The notes under the pieces were generated by a model. The model made no database searches. It was given only the letters and a program-made list of their open reading frames with translations, and had not been told where the DNA came from. DNA of 15,755 nt from an uncultured Actinomycetes bacterium (GTDB lineage: Bacteria; Actinomycetota; Acidimicrobiia; Acidimicrobiales; Acidimicrobilacustridaceae): contig CAMFLJ010000046.1 in NCBI GenBank assembly GCA_945957335.1, positions 1 through 15,755 on the forward strand. Direction: 5' to 3'. Within the stretch, counting starts at the first letter, position 1. Every line of letters begins with the position of its first letter. A program made the position numbers and the translations under genes. This document shows, piece after piece, positions 8,021 through 14,414 of this stretch.

Positions 8021-9459
8021 CAGAACGTGGTGCTCCTGGTGCGGGGTTCGTGGTGGCGGAGGTCGCTGCTGGCGGCGACGACCGCTCGGATGTCGTCGGC
8101 CGAGTCGCCCAGCGCGCCGAGCGCCCGGGCCTGGACCAGGACGTTGCCGAGGGCGGTGGCCTCCGTGGGGCCGGCGACGACGGGGAGCCCGGCGAGGTCG
8201 GCCGTGCGTTGGCAGAGCAGCGCGTTCTCGGAGCCGCCGCCGACGACGTGGATCACGTCGACGGCCTGGCCGGTGAGCTCCGACGCCCTCCTGGCGGTGT
8301 CCGCGTAGGCGCTCGCCAGCGAGTCGACGATGCAGCGGGTGATCGCGGCAGGAGACGAGGAGGTGCGCTCCCCCTTGGCCTCGACCGCAGCCCGGATCCG
8401 CTCGGGCATCGAGCCCGGAGCGATGAAGGCGGGGTCGTCGACGTCGATCGTGGGCCCGCCGTCGGGGAGCGTGGCGGCCTCGGCGAGCAGCTCGGTGAGC
8501 AGCGGCGCCTCTCCTCGCTCGCCCCAGCTGCGCATCGACTCCTGGAGGAGCCACAGGCCACCCACGTTGCGCAGGTAGCGGATGGACCCGTCGACGCCGC
8601 GCTCGTTGGTGAAGTTCGCCTGGCGCGACGCGCCGGTGAGCACCGGCTCCGGCAGATCCACACCCACGAGCGACCACGTGCCGCTGGAGGCGTAGGCGAA
8701 GCGGCCGTCGATGGCGGGGACCGCGGCGACGGCCGACGCGGTGTCGTGGGAGCCGACCGTCGTCACGACGGTCGAGCGGGAGAGGCCGAGCTCGCCGCAG
8801 AGCGAGGCGGTCAACGTCCCGCGCACCTCTCCCGGCTCCTCGAGGGGCGGGAAGAGCGTGGGGTCGAGGTCGAGGCGGTCGAAGAGCTCGCTCGACCAGG
8901 TGCCGGTGCGGGCGTCGAGCAGCCCGGTGGTCGAGGCGTTGGTCACCTCGGTCCGGAGCTCGCCCGTGAGCCAGAAGGCGAGCAGGTCGGGGATCAGCAC
9001 CGCGTGGGCGGCGCGCTCCCACAGTCCGCCGAGACGCTCGGCGGCCAACTGGTAGACGGTGTTGAACGGGAGGAACTGGATGCCGCTGACGGCGTACAGC
9101 TCGTCGAACGGGACCCGGGCGTGGACCTCGTCGATCACGGCGTCGGTGCGGCTGTCGCGGTGGGCGACCGGCTGGGCCAGCAGGCGTCGCTCGGCGTCGA
9201 GGAGGCCGTAGTCGACACCCCAGGTGTCGATCCCGATCGACTCGACCTCGGGATGCTCGCGAGCGACCGCCCTCAGGCCGATGAGCACCTCGGCGCACAT
9301 CGCGTCGAGGTCCCACCTGAGGTGACCATCGAGTGGTGCCGCCGCGTTGGGGAAGCGGTGGACAGCTCGGAGCCGGGCCCGCCCATCCCCCACCGAGCCG
9401 ACCATCACCCGGCCGCCCGAGGCGCCGATGTCGACGGCGGCGAAGGTGCGCTGGCCCAC
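8020..9459 (-). CDS. rhaB: L-rhamnulokinase
   Basis: This 479-residue FGGY-family sugar kinase phosphorylates L-rhamnulose to L-rhamnulose 1-phosphate using ATP. It starts with the phosphate-binding DIGASGGR (10-17). It has GIDTWGVDYGLLD (76-88), which is characteristic of RhaB, the HRDSRTD segment (100-106), the catalytic-base motif GSHDTASA (Asp239), SSGTWSLVG (258-266) and a C-terminal adenosine motif VVGGGSEN. The length matches E. coli RhaB (about 489). The GTG at 9459 is the only start that keeps DIGASGGR near the N terminus without running back into the aldolase gene. It lies 8 bases after that gene's stop. There is no good ribosome-binding site before it, so expression may rely on reinitiation. 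Its stop overlaps the start of the FMN dehydrogenase gene. Confidence 0.9.
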   Translation of the reverse strand: MGQRTFAAVDIGASGGRVMVGSVGDGRARLRAVHRFPNAAAPLDGHLRWDLDAMCAEVLIGLRAVAREHPEVESIGIDTWGVDYGLLDAERRLLAQPVAHRDSRTDAVIDEVHARVPFDELYAVSGIQFLPFNTVYQLAAERLGGLWERAAHAVLIPDLLAFWLTGELRTEVTNASTTGLLDARTGTWSSELFDRLDLDPTLFPPLEEPGEVRGTLTASLCGELGLSRSTVVTTVGSHDTASAVAAVPAIDGRFAYASSGTWSLVGVDLPEPVLTGASRQANFTNERGVDGSIRYLRNVGGLWLLQESMRSWGERGEAPLLTELLAEAATLPDGGPTIDVDDPAFIAPGSMPERIRAAVEAKGERTSSSPAAITRCIVDSLASAYADTARRASELTGQAVDVIHVVGGGSENALLCQRTADLAGLPVVAGPTEATALGNVLVQARALGALGDSADDIRAVVAASSDLRHHEPRTRSTTF

Positions 9460-9467
9460 GACCGCGG

Positions 9468-11501
9468 CTACCGGAGGAAGGCGGCGCTCACGCCGGCGTC
9501 GACGGGGACGAGCAGCCCGGTGGTGTGGGAGAACTCGTCGGAGGTGAGCGCGGCGACGCAGCGGGCGACGTGCTCGGGCAGCACCTCCCGCTTGAGCAGG
9601 GTGCGCCGGGCGTAGAAGGCACCCAGCTCGTCCTCCGGCACGCCGTACACGGCGGCACGCTGGGCCCCCCACCCACCGGAGAAGATGCCGCTGCCGCGCA
9701 CCACGCCATCGGGGTTCACCCCGTTGACGCGGATCCCGTGCTCGCCCAGCTCGGCCGCGAGCAGCCGCACCTGGTGGGCCTGGTCGGCCTTCGCCGCGCT
9801 GTACGCGATGTTGGCCGGCCCGGCGAACACCGCGTTCTTGGACACGATGTAGACGACGTCACCGCCGAGGCGCTGGTCGATCATCGCCCTGGCCGCGGCC
9901 TGCGAGACCAGGAAGCTCCCCTTGGCCATGACGTCGTGTTGCAGGTCCCAGTCGGCCTCGCTGGTCTCGAGCAGCGGCTTCGACACCGACAGCCCGGCGT
10001 TGTTCACGACCAGATCGACGCCGCCGAAGGCCAGGAGGGCGGCGTCGACGGCCTGCCGCACCTGATCGGGGTCGGTCACGTCGGCCGCGACACCGACGGC
10101 GACGTCGGGCCCGCCGAGCTCGGCGGCGGCCTCGGACGCCTTGACGACGTCGAGGTCGGCGACGACCACGCAGGCACCCTCGGCCGCCAGCTGGGCGGCG
10201 ATGGCCTTCCCGATGCCGCTGGCCGCGCCGGTGACGAGCGCGATGCGCCCGGCGTGGCGCTTCGGCTTCGGGAGGCGCTGGAGCTTCGCCTCCTCCAGGG
10301 CCCAGTACTCGATGCGAAACTTCTCGCGCTCGTCGATGGGCGCGTAGGACGACAGCGCCTCCGCGCCGCGCATCACGTTGATGGCGTTGACGTAGAACTC
10401 GCCGGCCACCCGGGCGGTCTGCTTGTCCTTGCCGTAGGAGAACATGCCGACACCGGGCACCAGCACGATCGCCGGGTCGGCGCCACGCATGGGCGGATCA
10501 CCCGGACGGGCATGGCGCTCGTAGTAGGCGGCGTAGTCGGCCCGGTAGGCCTCGTGCAGCTCGGCCAGGCGCGCCACCGCGTCCTCGAGCGGCGCGTCGG
10601 GGGCCACGTCGAGCACCAACGGCTTCACCTTGGTGCGCAGGAAGTGGTCGGGGCACGAGGTTCCCAGCTCGGCCAGCGGGAGCAGCCGCTCGTGGCCCAC
10701 GAACTCGAGCACCTCGGGGGTGTCGGTGAAGTGGCCGACCATCGGGTGGTCGAGGGACGCGACGGCCCGCAGGTGCGGGGCGAGCGCGACGGCCCGCACC
10801 CGGCGCTCGGCCTCCGGCAGCGGCTGCCACGCCGGCACCGGAGCCCCGAACGGGTCGGGCCGGCCGTGCTCGGCGATGTAGGCCTCGGCGGTGCGGATGA
10901 TCCACAGCGAGTTGGCCTCGGCCTCGTCGCTGGTCTCGCCCCAGGCGGTGATGCCGTGGCCGCCGAGGATCACTCCGATGGCCTGCGGGTTGGCCGCCTG
11001 GAGCTCGGCGATGTCGAGCCCGAGCTGGAACCCGGGCCGGCGCCACGGCACCCACAGCACCTTCTCGCCGTAGATCTGCTTGGTGAGCGCCTCGCCGTCG
11101 GCGGCCGCGGCGATGGCGATGCCGCCATCGGGGTGCAGGTGGTCGACGTGGGTGCCGGTGACGAGGCCGTGCATCGCGGTGTCGATCGACGGTGCCGCCC
11201 CGCCCTTGCCGAACAGGCAGTAGTCGAAGGCGGCCACCATCTCGTCCTCACGGTCGACGCCCGGGTACACGTCGACGAGCGCCCGGAGCTGGTCCAGTCG
11301 CAGCACGGCGAGGCCGGCCTCGGTCAACGTTCCCAGGTCGCCGCCGGAGCCCTTCACCCACATCAGCTCGACGTCGCCGCCGGTGACGGGGTCGGTCTCG
11401 GTGCCCTTGGCCGAGGCGTTGCCGCCCGCGTAGTTGGTGTTGCGGCGGTCGGCCCCGAGGCGGCGGGCCCGGGCGAGGAGCTGCTCGACGACCGGGTTCA
11501 T
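9468..11501 (-). CDS. rhaEW: Bifunctional rhamnulose-1-phosphate aldolase / L-lactaldehyde dehydrogenase
   Basis: This 677-residue two-domain enzyme cleaves rhamnulose 1-phosphate to DHAP and L-lactaldehyde and oxidises the aldehyde to L-lactate. The N-terminal class II aldolase domain (1 to about 410) has NYAGGNASAK, the metal-binding cluster THVDHLH (His118, His121, His123) and GGHGI (His182). The C-terminal short-chain dehydrogenase domain (about 415-677) has the NAD motif TGAASGIG (424-431), NNAG (500-503), Ser554 and the Tyr567-xxx-Lys571 pair. The architecture and size match the RhaEW proteins of Bacillus and actinobacteria, annotated as bifunctional aldolase/short-chain dehydrogenase. 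The ATG at 11501 overlaps the TGA of the nucleotidyltransferase gene (ATGA). The oxidising role of the SDR part follows from the family and from the nearby lactate dehydrogenase. Confidence 0.92.
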   Translation of the reverse strand: MNPVVEQLLARARRLGADRRNTNYAGGNASAKGTETDPVTGGDVELMWVKGSGGDLGTLTEAGLAVLRLDQLRALVDVYPGVDREDEMVAAFDYCLFGKGGAAPSIDTAMHGLVTGTHVDHLHPDGGIAIAAAADGEALTKQIYGEKVLWVPWRRPGFQLGLDIAELQAANPQAIGVILGGHGITAWGETSDEAEANSLWIIRTAEAYIAEHGRPDPFGAPVPAWQPLPEAERRVRAVALAPHLRAVASLDHPMVGHFTDTPEVLEFVGHERLLPLAELGTSCPDHFLRTKVKPLVLDVAPDAPLEDAVARLAELHEAYRADYAAYYERHARPGDPPMRGADPAIVLVPGVGMFSYGKDKQTARVAGEFYVNAINVMRGAEALSSYAPIDEREKFRIEYWALEEAKLQRLPKPKRHAGRIALVTGAASGIGKAIAAQLAAEGACVVVADLDVVKASEAAAELGGPDVAVGVAADVTDPDQVRQAVDAALLAFGGVDLVVNNAGLSVSKPLLETSEADWDLQHDVMAKGSFLVSQAAARAMIDQRLGGDVVYIVSKNAVFAGPANIAYSAAKADQAHQVRLLAAELGEHGIRVNGVNPDGVVRGSGIFSGGWGAQRAAVYGVPEDELGAFYARRTLLKREVLPEHVARCVAALTSDEFSHTTGLLVPVDAGVSAAFLR

Positions 11502-12283
11502 CGCTGGGCCAGCTCCGGCTCGCGTGTGCGCCATGTCCATTCGTCCAACTCCATGAACCTCGTCAGCACCTCCATGCCGGAGATGCCCCAGTCGCAGAAT
11601 CCCCCGAGCCGCTCGAGGTGAGTGGCGAAGAGCTCGGTGGTCGGCTCGGCGAGCAGCTGCTCCATCCCCTCGACGAAACCTTCCGGCCGCTCGGGCACGG
11701 CCGCCACCGCGGCCATCAGCTGCTTCGGGCACGGGTACAGGATGCGGTTGTGGGCGAGCACGGCCCGGCCGCTGTAGAGCACGGTCATGGCCACCGCGTG
11801 CGTCGCCAGGAAGGCGTTCCCGGACTGCAGGGCCTGCGGCCCGAAGTAGGTGGCGTTCAGGCAGGCAGCCGAGAAGAAGTCCTTCATGTTCTCCGCGCGG
11901 TTCGCCTCCGGGTAGACCGCGATGCGCGCCACGAGCGGCGTGAGGTCACCGATCCGTGAGTAGACGACGCTCGCCGGCGAGAACGACGCCCGCGTGGGCT
12001 CGCTCCCGCGCTCGGCGGCCGCCTCGAGGATCTCGAGGGTGACGACCTTGCCGTCGACGTAGCCACCGGGGTACTCGCACCCCGCCATCCAGGCGAGGTC
12101 GCCGGCGGCCTGGCGCCGCTCGTACTCGGCGGGGTCGACGACGACGTAGCAGTCGAGGTCGGAGTCGGGCCTGGCCGTGCCACGCGGCACCGATCCGGTG
12201 AGGATCACCGCGTCGATCGTCGGGTCCTCGGCGACCTGCCGGGCGAGCACCTCGACGGCCTCGCGGTGGTGCTCGTACTGCAT
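11498..12283 (-). CDS. Nucleotidyltransferase-fold protein of unknown role
   Basis: This 261-residue protein shows the hallmark of the DNA polymerase beta-like nucleotidyltransferase superfamily. LTGSVPRGTARPDSDLD at about 28-44 gives the GS...G motif and the two metal-binding aspartates of SDLD. A third carboxylate may be Asp77 or Glu84 in the following strands. The C-terminal half (about 115-261) looks mostly helical, with NATYFGPQALQSGNAF and a conserved-looking HAVAMTVLYSGR. The total length is similar to aminoglycoside adenylyltransferases, but I see no specific match to a resistance family. It shares one base with the rhaI stop and overlaps rhaEW by four bases, so it is translated as part of the rhamnose operon. 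GGGGGG precedes the ATG. Its substrate is unknown. A small-molecule or protein nucleotidyltransferase are both possible, and the active-site motif appears intact. Confidence 0.8.
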   Translation of the reverse strand: MQYEHHREAVEVLARQVAEDPTIDAVILTGSVPRGTARPDSDLDCYVVVDPAEYERRQAAGDLAWMAGCEYPGGYVDGKVVTLEILEAAAERGSEPTRASFSPASVVYSRIGDLTPLVARIAVYPEANRAENMKDFFSAACLNATYFGPQALQSGNAFLATHAVAMTVLYSGRAVLAHNRILYPCPKQLMAAVAAVPERPEGFVEGMEQLLAEPTTELFATHLERLGGFCDWGISGMEVLTRFMELDEWTWRTREPELAQR

Positions 12284-13449
12284 CAGGCCCCCCACCCGGC
12301 CTGGGCGCCGCCCTGTCGGTCGGCGACGATGGCCTCGGCGTAGCCGCTGGCGAGGTACGCGGCCATGGGGTCGGCCGGCAGGCCGCGGGAGGCGCGCCAC
12401 TCGGCCAGCGCCGGGCGGACGTCGGTGTAGAAGGCGTCCATCAGCACGCCGTTGGCGGCGAGCACGTCGCCCGCTGCCTCCGCGTCGGCCAGCGCGGCGC
12501 GGTCGACGAGCAGGGCTCGGGCGGTCATCTCCTGCACGTTCAGGACCGAGCGGATCTGGCCGGGGATCTTGGCCTCGATGTTGTGGCACTGGTCGAGCAT
12601 GAACGTGACGTCGCTGCCCTCGTCGTAGCCACCGCCGCGCACGACCTCGTACATGATCCGGAACAGCTGGAACGGGTCGGCCGCGCCGACGATCAGGTCG
12701 TCGTCGGCGTAGAAGCGCGAGTTGAAGTCGAACGCGCCGAGCCGGCCGAGCCGCAGCAGCTGCATGACGATGAACTCGATGTTCGTGCCCGGCGCGTGGT
12801 GCCCCGTGTCGAGGCACACCACGGCCCGCTCGCCGAGGGCGAGGCACTGGACGTACGCGGTGCCCCAGTCGGGCACGTCGGTGGCGTAGAAGGCCGGCTC
12901 GAAGAACTTGTACTCGAGCACCAGGCGCTGCTCGGGGCCGAGGCGCTTGTACACCCGGGCCAGGGAGTCAGCCACGCGGTCCTGGCGGTCGCGCAGGTCG
13001 CCCTGGCCCGGGTAGTTGGTGCCGTCCGGGAGCCAGACCTTGAGGTCGCGGCTGCCGGTGGCGTCCATGATGTCGACGCACTCGAGCATGTGGTCGATCG
13101 CCTTGGCGCGGACCCGCTCGTCGTGGTGGGCGAGGCTGCCCAGCTTGTAGTCGTCGTCCTGGAACGTGTTGGTGTTGATGGTGCCGAGCCGCACCCCGAG
13201 GTCCTCGGCGTGGGCGGCGAGCTTGCCGTAGTCGTCGACCCGGTCCCACGGGATGTGGAGGGCGACGGACGGGGCCAGGCCGGTGACCCGGTTGACCTCG
13301 GCGGCGTCGGCCACCTTCTCGAACGGGTCACGGGGCACGCCCTGCTGGGCGAAGACCTTGAAGCGGGTGCCCGAGTTCCCGAACGCCCAGGAGGGCAGCT
13401 CGATGGCCTGCCGCTCGAGGTCTCCGCTGATGTCCGCGAACGACGTCAT
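12283..13449 (-). CDS. rhaI: L-rhamnose isomerase, RhaI type
   Basis: This 388-residue TIM-barrel metal-dependent ketol isomerase interconverts L-rhamnose and L-rhamnulose. It resembles the Pseudomonas stutzeri-type isomerase (RhaI) rather than E. coli RhaA. Visible family segments are INTNTFQDDDYKLGSL (91-106), KVWLPDGTNYPGQGD (137-151), VLEYKFFEPAFYATDVPDWG (177-196; metal ligand Glu179), CLDTGHHAPGTNIE (212-225; Asp214, His217), FDFNSRFYADDDL (240-252) and MLDQCHNIEAKI (284-295; Asp286). Asp241 occupies the place where I recall the Pseudomonas enzyme having a metal-ligand His. The start is the ATG at 13449, with AGGAG nine bases upstream. An open extension to 13611 would run through the promoter region. 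It is the first gene of the packed catabolic group, and its TGA overlaps the next ATG by one base. Confidence 0.9.
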   Translation of the reverse strand: MTSFADISGDLERQAIELPSWAFGNSGTRFKVFAQQGVPRDPFEKVADAAEVNRVTGLAPSVALHIPWDRVDDYGKLAAHAEDLGVRLGTINTNTFQDDDYKLGSLAHHDERVRAKAIDHMLECVDIMDATGSRDLKVWLPDGTNYPGQGDLRDRQDRVADSLARVYKRLGPEQRLVLEYKFFEPAFYATDVPDWGTAYVQCLALGERAVVCLDTGHHAPGTNIEFIVMQLLRLGRLGAFDFNSRFYADDDLIVGAADPFQLFRIMYEVVRGGGYDEGSDVTFMLDQCHNIEAKIPGQIRSVLNVQEMTARALLVDRAALADAEAAGDVLAANGVLMDAFYTDVRPALAEWRASRGLPADPMAAYLASGYAEAIVADRQGGAQAGWGA

Positions 13450-13512
13450 CGCTCCAGCTCCTGGTCGTGTCCCCACGAGCGGCTCGCAGTGCCGGGGCAC
13501 GCGTCCGTCTCG

Positions 13513-13528
13513 TTCACTGATGAGTGAA
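13513..13528. promoter_or_regulatory. Palindromic operator candidate at the rhaI start site
   Basis: TTCACT-GATG-AGTGAA is an inverted repeat with perfect six-base arms and a four-base spacer. It overlaps the downstream end of the predicted -10 element and covers the expected transcription start of rhaI, the position of a classical repressor operator. The DeoR regulator encoded just upstream is the natural candidate to bind here. Confidence 0.5.
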
Positions 13529-13550
13529 GTTACAACTCCGAACAATTCCG
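13521..13550 (-). promoter_or_regulatory. Operator-like repeats inside the rhaI promoter
   Basis: The plus strand carries ACAACTCCG (13532-13540) and ACAATTCCG (13542-13550), direct repeats one helical turn (10 bases) apart, filling the spacer between -10 and -35. Positions 13521-13543 also align without gaps to the motif upstream of the binding-protein gene (14 of 23) and upstream of deoR (13 of 23). They share the minus-strand beginning GTTCG, a central TG and the ending CA. This is a weaker copy of the motif than the other two. Confidence 0.4.
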
Positions 13551-13555
13551 GACAA
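13527..13555 (-). promoter_or_regulatory. Predicted promoter of the rhamnose catabolic operon
   Basis: On the minus strand, TTGTCC (13550-13555) and TAACTT (13527-13532) are separated by the ideal 17 bases. The region is AT-rich compared with the rest of the window. It lies between the stop of deoR and the rhaI ATG, leaving a leader of about 70 bases. This makes rhaI the first gene of its own transcript, separate from deoR, although read-through is possible. Confidence 0.55.
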
Positions 13556-13567
13556 GTGGCTCGGCAC

Positions 13568-14314
13568 TCAGAGGAGGTCGACGACGTCCCTGAAGGGTTC
13601 GAGGCGGGCATCGTCGGGATCGAGCTCGGTGACCAGCAGCGCCACCCGGTCCCAGCCGAGGCACCGGGCGGCCGAGTGCTTCTGCAGCTTGGAGGAGTCG
13701 ACCGCCAGCACGATCTGTGCGCTCACGTCGGCGAAGGCCAGCTTGGCCTCGGCGTCCTCGAGCGTGGACTCCGAGGTCCCGATGTCGGGGTCGACCGCGG
13801 CGGCCGACACGAAGAGGCGCCGCAGGCTGAAGTCGTGCACCGCCCGCGAGGCCAGCGGGCCGACGAGGCTGCCCGTTCGCTCGTCGAGGCGCCCGCCGGT
13901 GAGCAGCGGCACGACACCGGGACGGCCCTGCATCTCCTGGAACGTGTCCGGCCCGTTGGTGAGCACGGTGAGGTCCCGGACGCCGCCGATGGTGGCGGCG
14001 AGGCGCTGCAGCGTCGTGGAGGCGTCGATCCCGATCGCCCCACCGTCACCCACCAGCTCGGTGAGCTTGGCCGCGATCCGCTCCTTCGACCGGGCGTGGT
14101 GCCCGAAGCGCTCCATGAACGGTTGCGGGCCGGCCGCCACGGCGCCGCCCCGCACCCGGAGCACCGCGCCCTGCTCGGCGAGGAGGTCGAGGTCGCGACG
14201 GATCGTCATCTCGCTCACGTCGAGGGCACGAGCCAGGTCGGCGACCTTGACGCGACCCTCGGCGTCCACGACGGACCGGATCTTCTCCAGGCGGCCGATG
14301 GCCTCGACGCTCAT
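13568..14314 (-). CDS. DeoR-family transcriptional regulator, probable rhamnose operon repressor
   Basis: This 248-residue regulator has an N-terminal winged helix-turn-helix (about 6-60) with the DeoR signature VADLARALDVSEMTIRRDLDLL (24-45) and RVRGGAVA (53-60). A C-terminal sugar-phosphate sensor domain (about 75-235) contains GIDASTTLQRLA (95-106), VLTNGPD (117-123), LTGGRLDERTGSLVGPLA (138-155) and VLAVDSSKL (202-210). The family usually represses sugar operons and is released by a phosphorylated pathway intermediate. The ATG at 14314 follows GGGGAG at good spacing. It sits directly before the rhaI promoter, and operator-like sequences lie before both genes, so autoregulation and control of rhamnose catabolism are likely. 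The effector, perhaps rhamnulose 1-phosphate, is inferred. A DeoR-type RhaR in Rhizobium has a comparable role. Confidence 0.88.
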   Translation of the reverse strand: MSVEAIGRLEKIRSVVDAEGRVKVADLARALDVSEMTIRRDLDLLAEQGAVLRVRGGAVAAGPQPFMERFGHHARSKERIAAKLTELVGDGGAIGIDASTTLQRLAATIGGVRDLTVLTNGPDTFQEMQGRPGVVPLLTGGRLDERTGSLVGPLASRAVHDFSLRRLFVSAAAVDPDIGTSESTLEDAEAKLAFADVSAQIVLAVDSSKLQKHSAARCLGWDRVALLVTELDPDDARLEPFRDVVDLL

Positions 14315-14361
14315 GCCACTCCCCTGCCTGCCCTCTGCGTGCCGGGCCGGCGCACGGCCGT

Positions 14362-14405
14362 CAGATGCGGTGTGCGATCGACCAGATGCGAACACGGCGA
14401 TCGTA
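14362..14405 (-). promoter_or_regulatory. Promoter/operator region of deoR
   Basis: On the minus strand, TACGAT (14400-14405) is a possible -10, but I see no convincing -35. Immediately downstream lies the 23-base motif (14371-14393) that matches the binding-protein promoter at 17 positions. The plus-strand octamer CAGATGCG also occurs twice (14362-14369 and 14383-14390), 21 bases or two helical turns apart. The arrangement suits autoregulation. The region sits in the 100-base gap between the rhamnosidase stop and the deoR start. Confidence 0.4.
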
Positions 14406-14414
14406 GCGGAGCGG

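Noticed and set aside
9460..9672. Upstream extension of rhaB to 9672 inside rhaEW
   Set aside because: It overlaps the conserved C terminus of the dehydrogenase domain, and RhaB proteins begin just before the DIGASGGR motif.
11498..12283. Aminoglycoside-resistance gene interpretation of the nucleotidyltransferase
   Set aside because: Only the general nucleotidyltransferase motif and the overall size agree. There is no recognisable resistance-family C-terminal signature, and the gene is translationally coupled to rhamnose genes.
14345..14359. Small GGCCG/CGGCC hairpin in the deoR leader as a riboswitch or attenuator
   Set aside because: The stem is only five bases in very GC-rich sequence and there is no alternative structure or conserved core to support a regulatory RNA.
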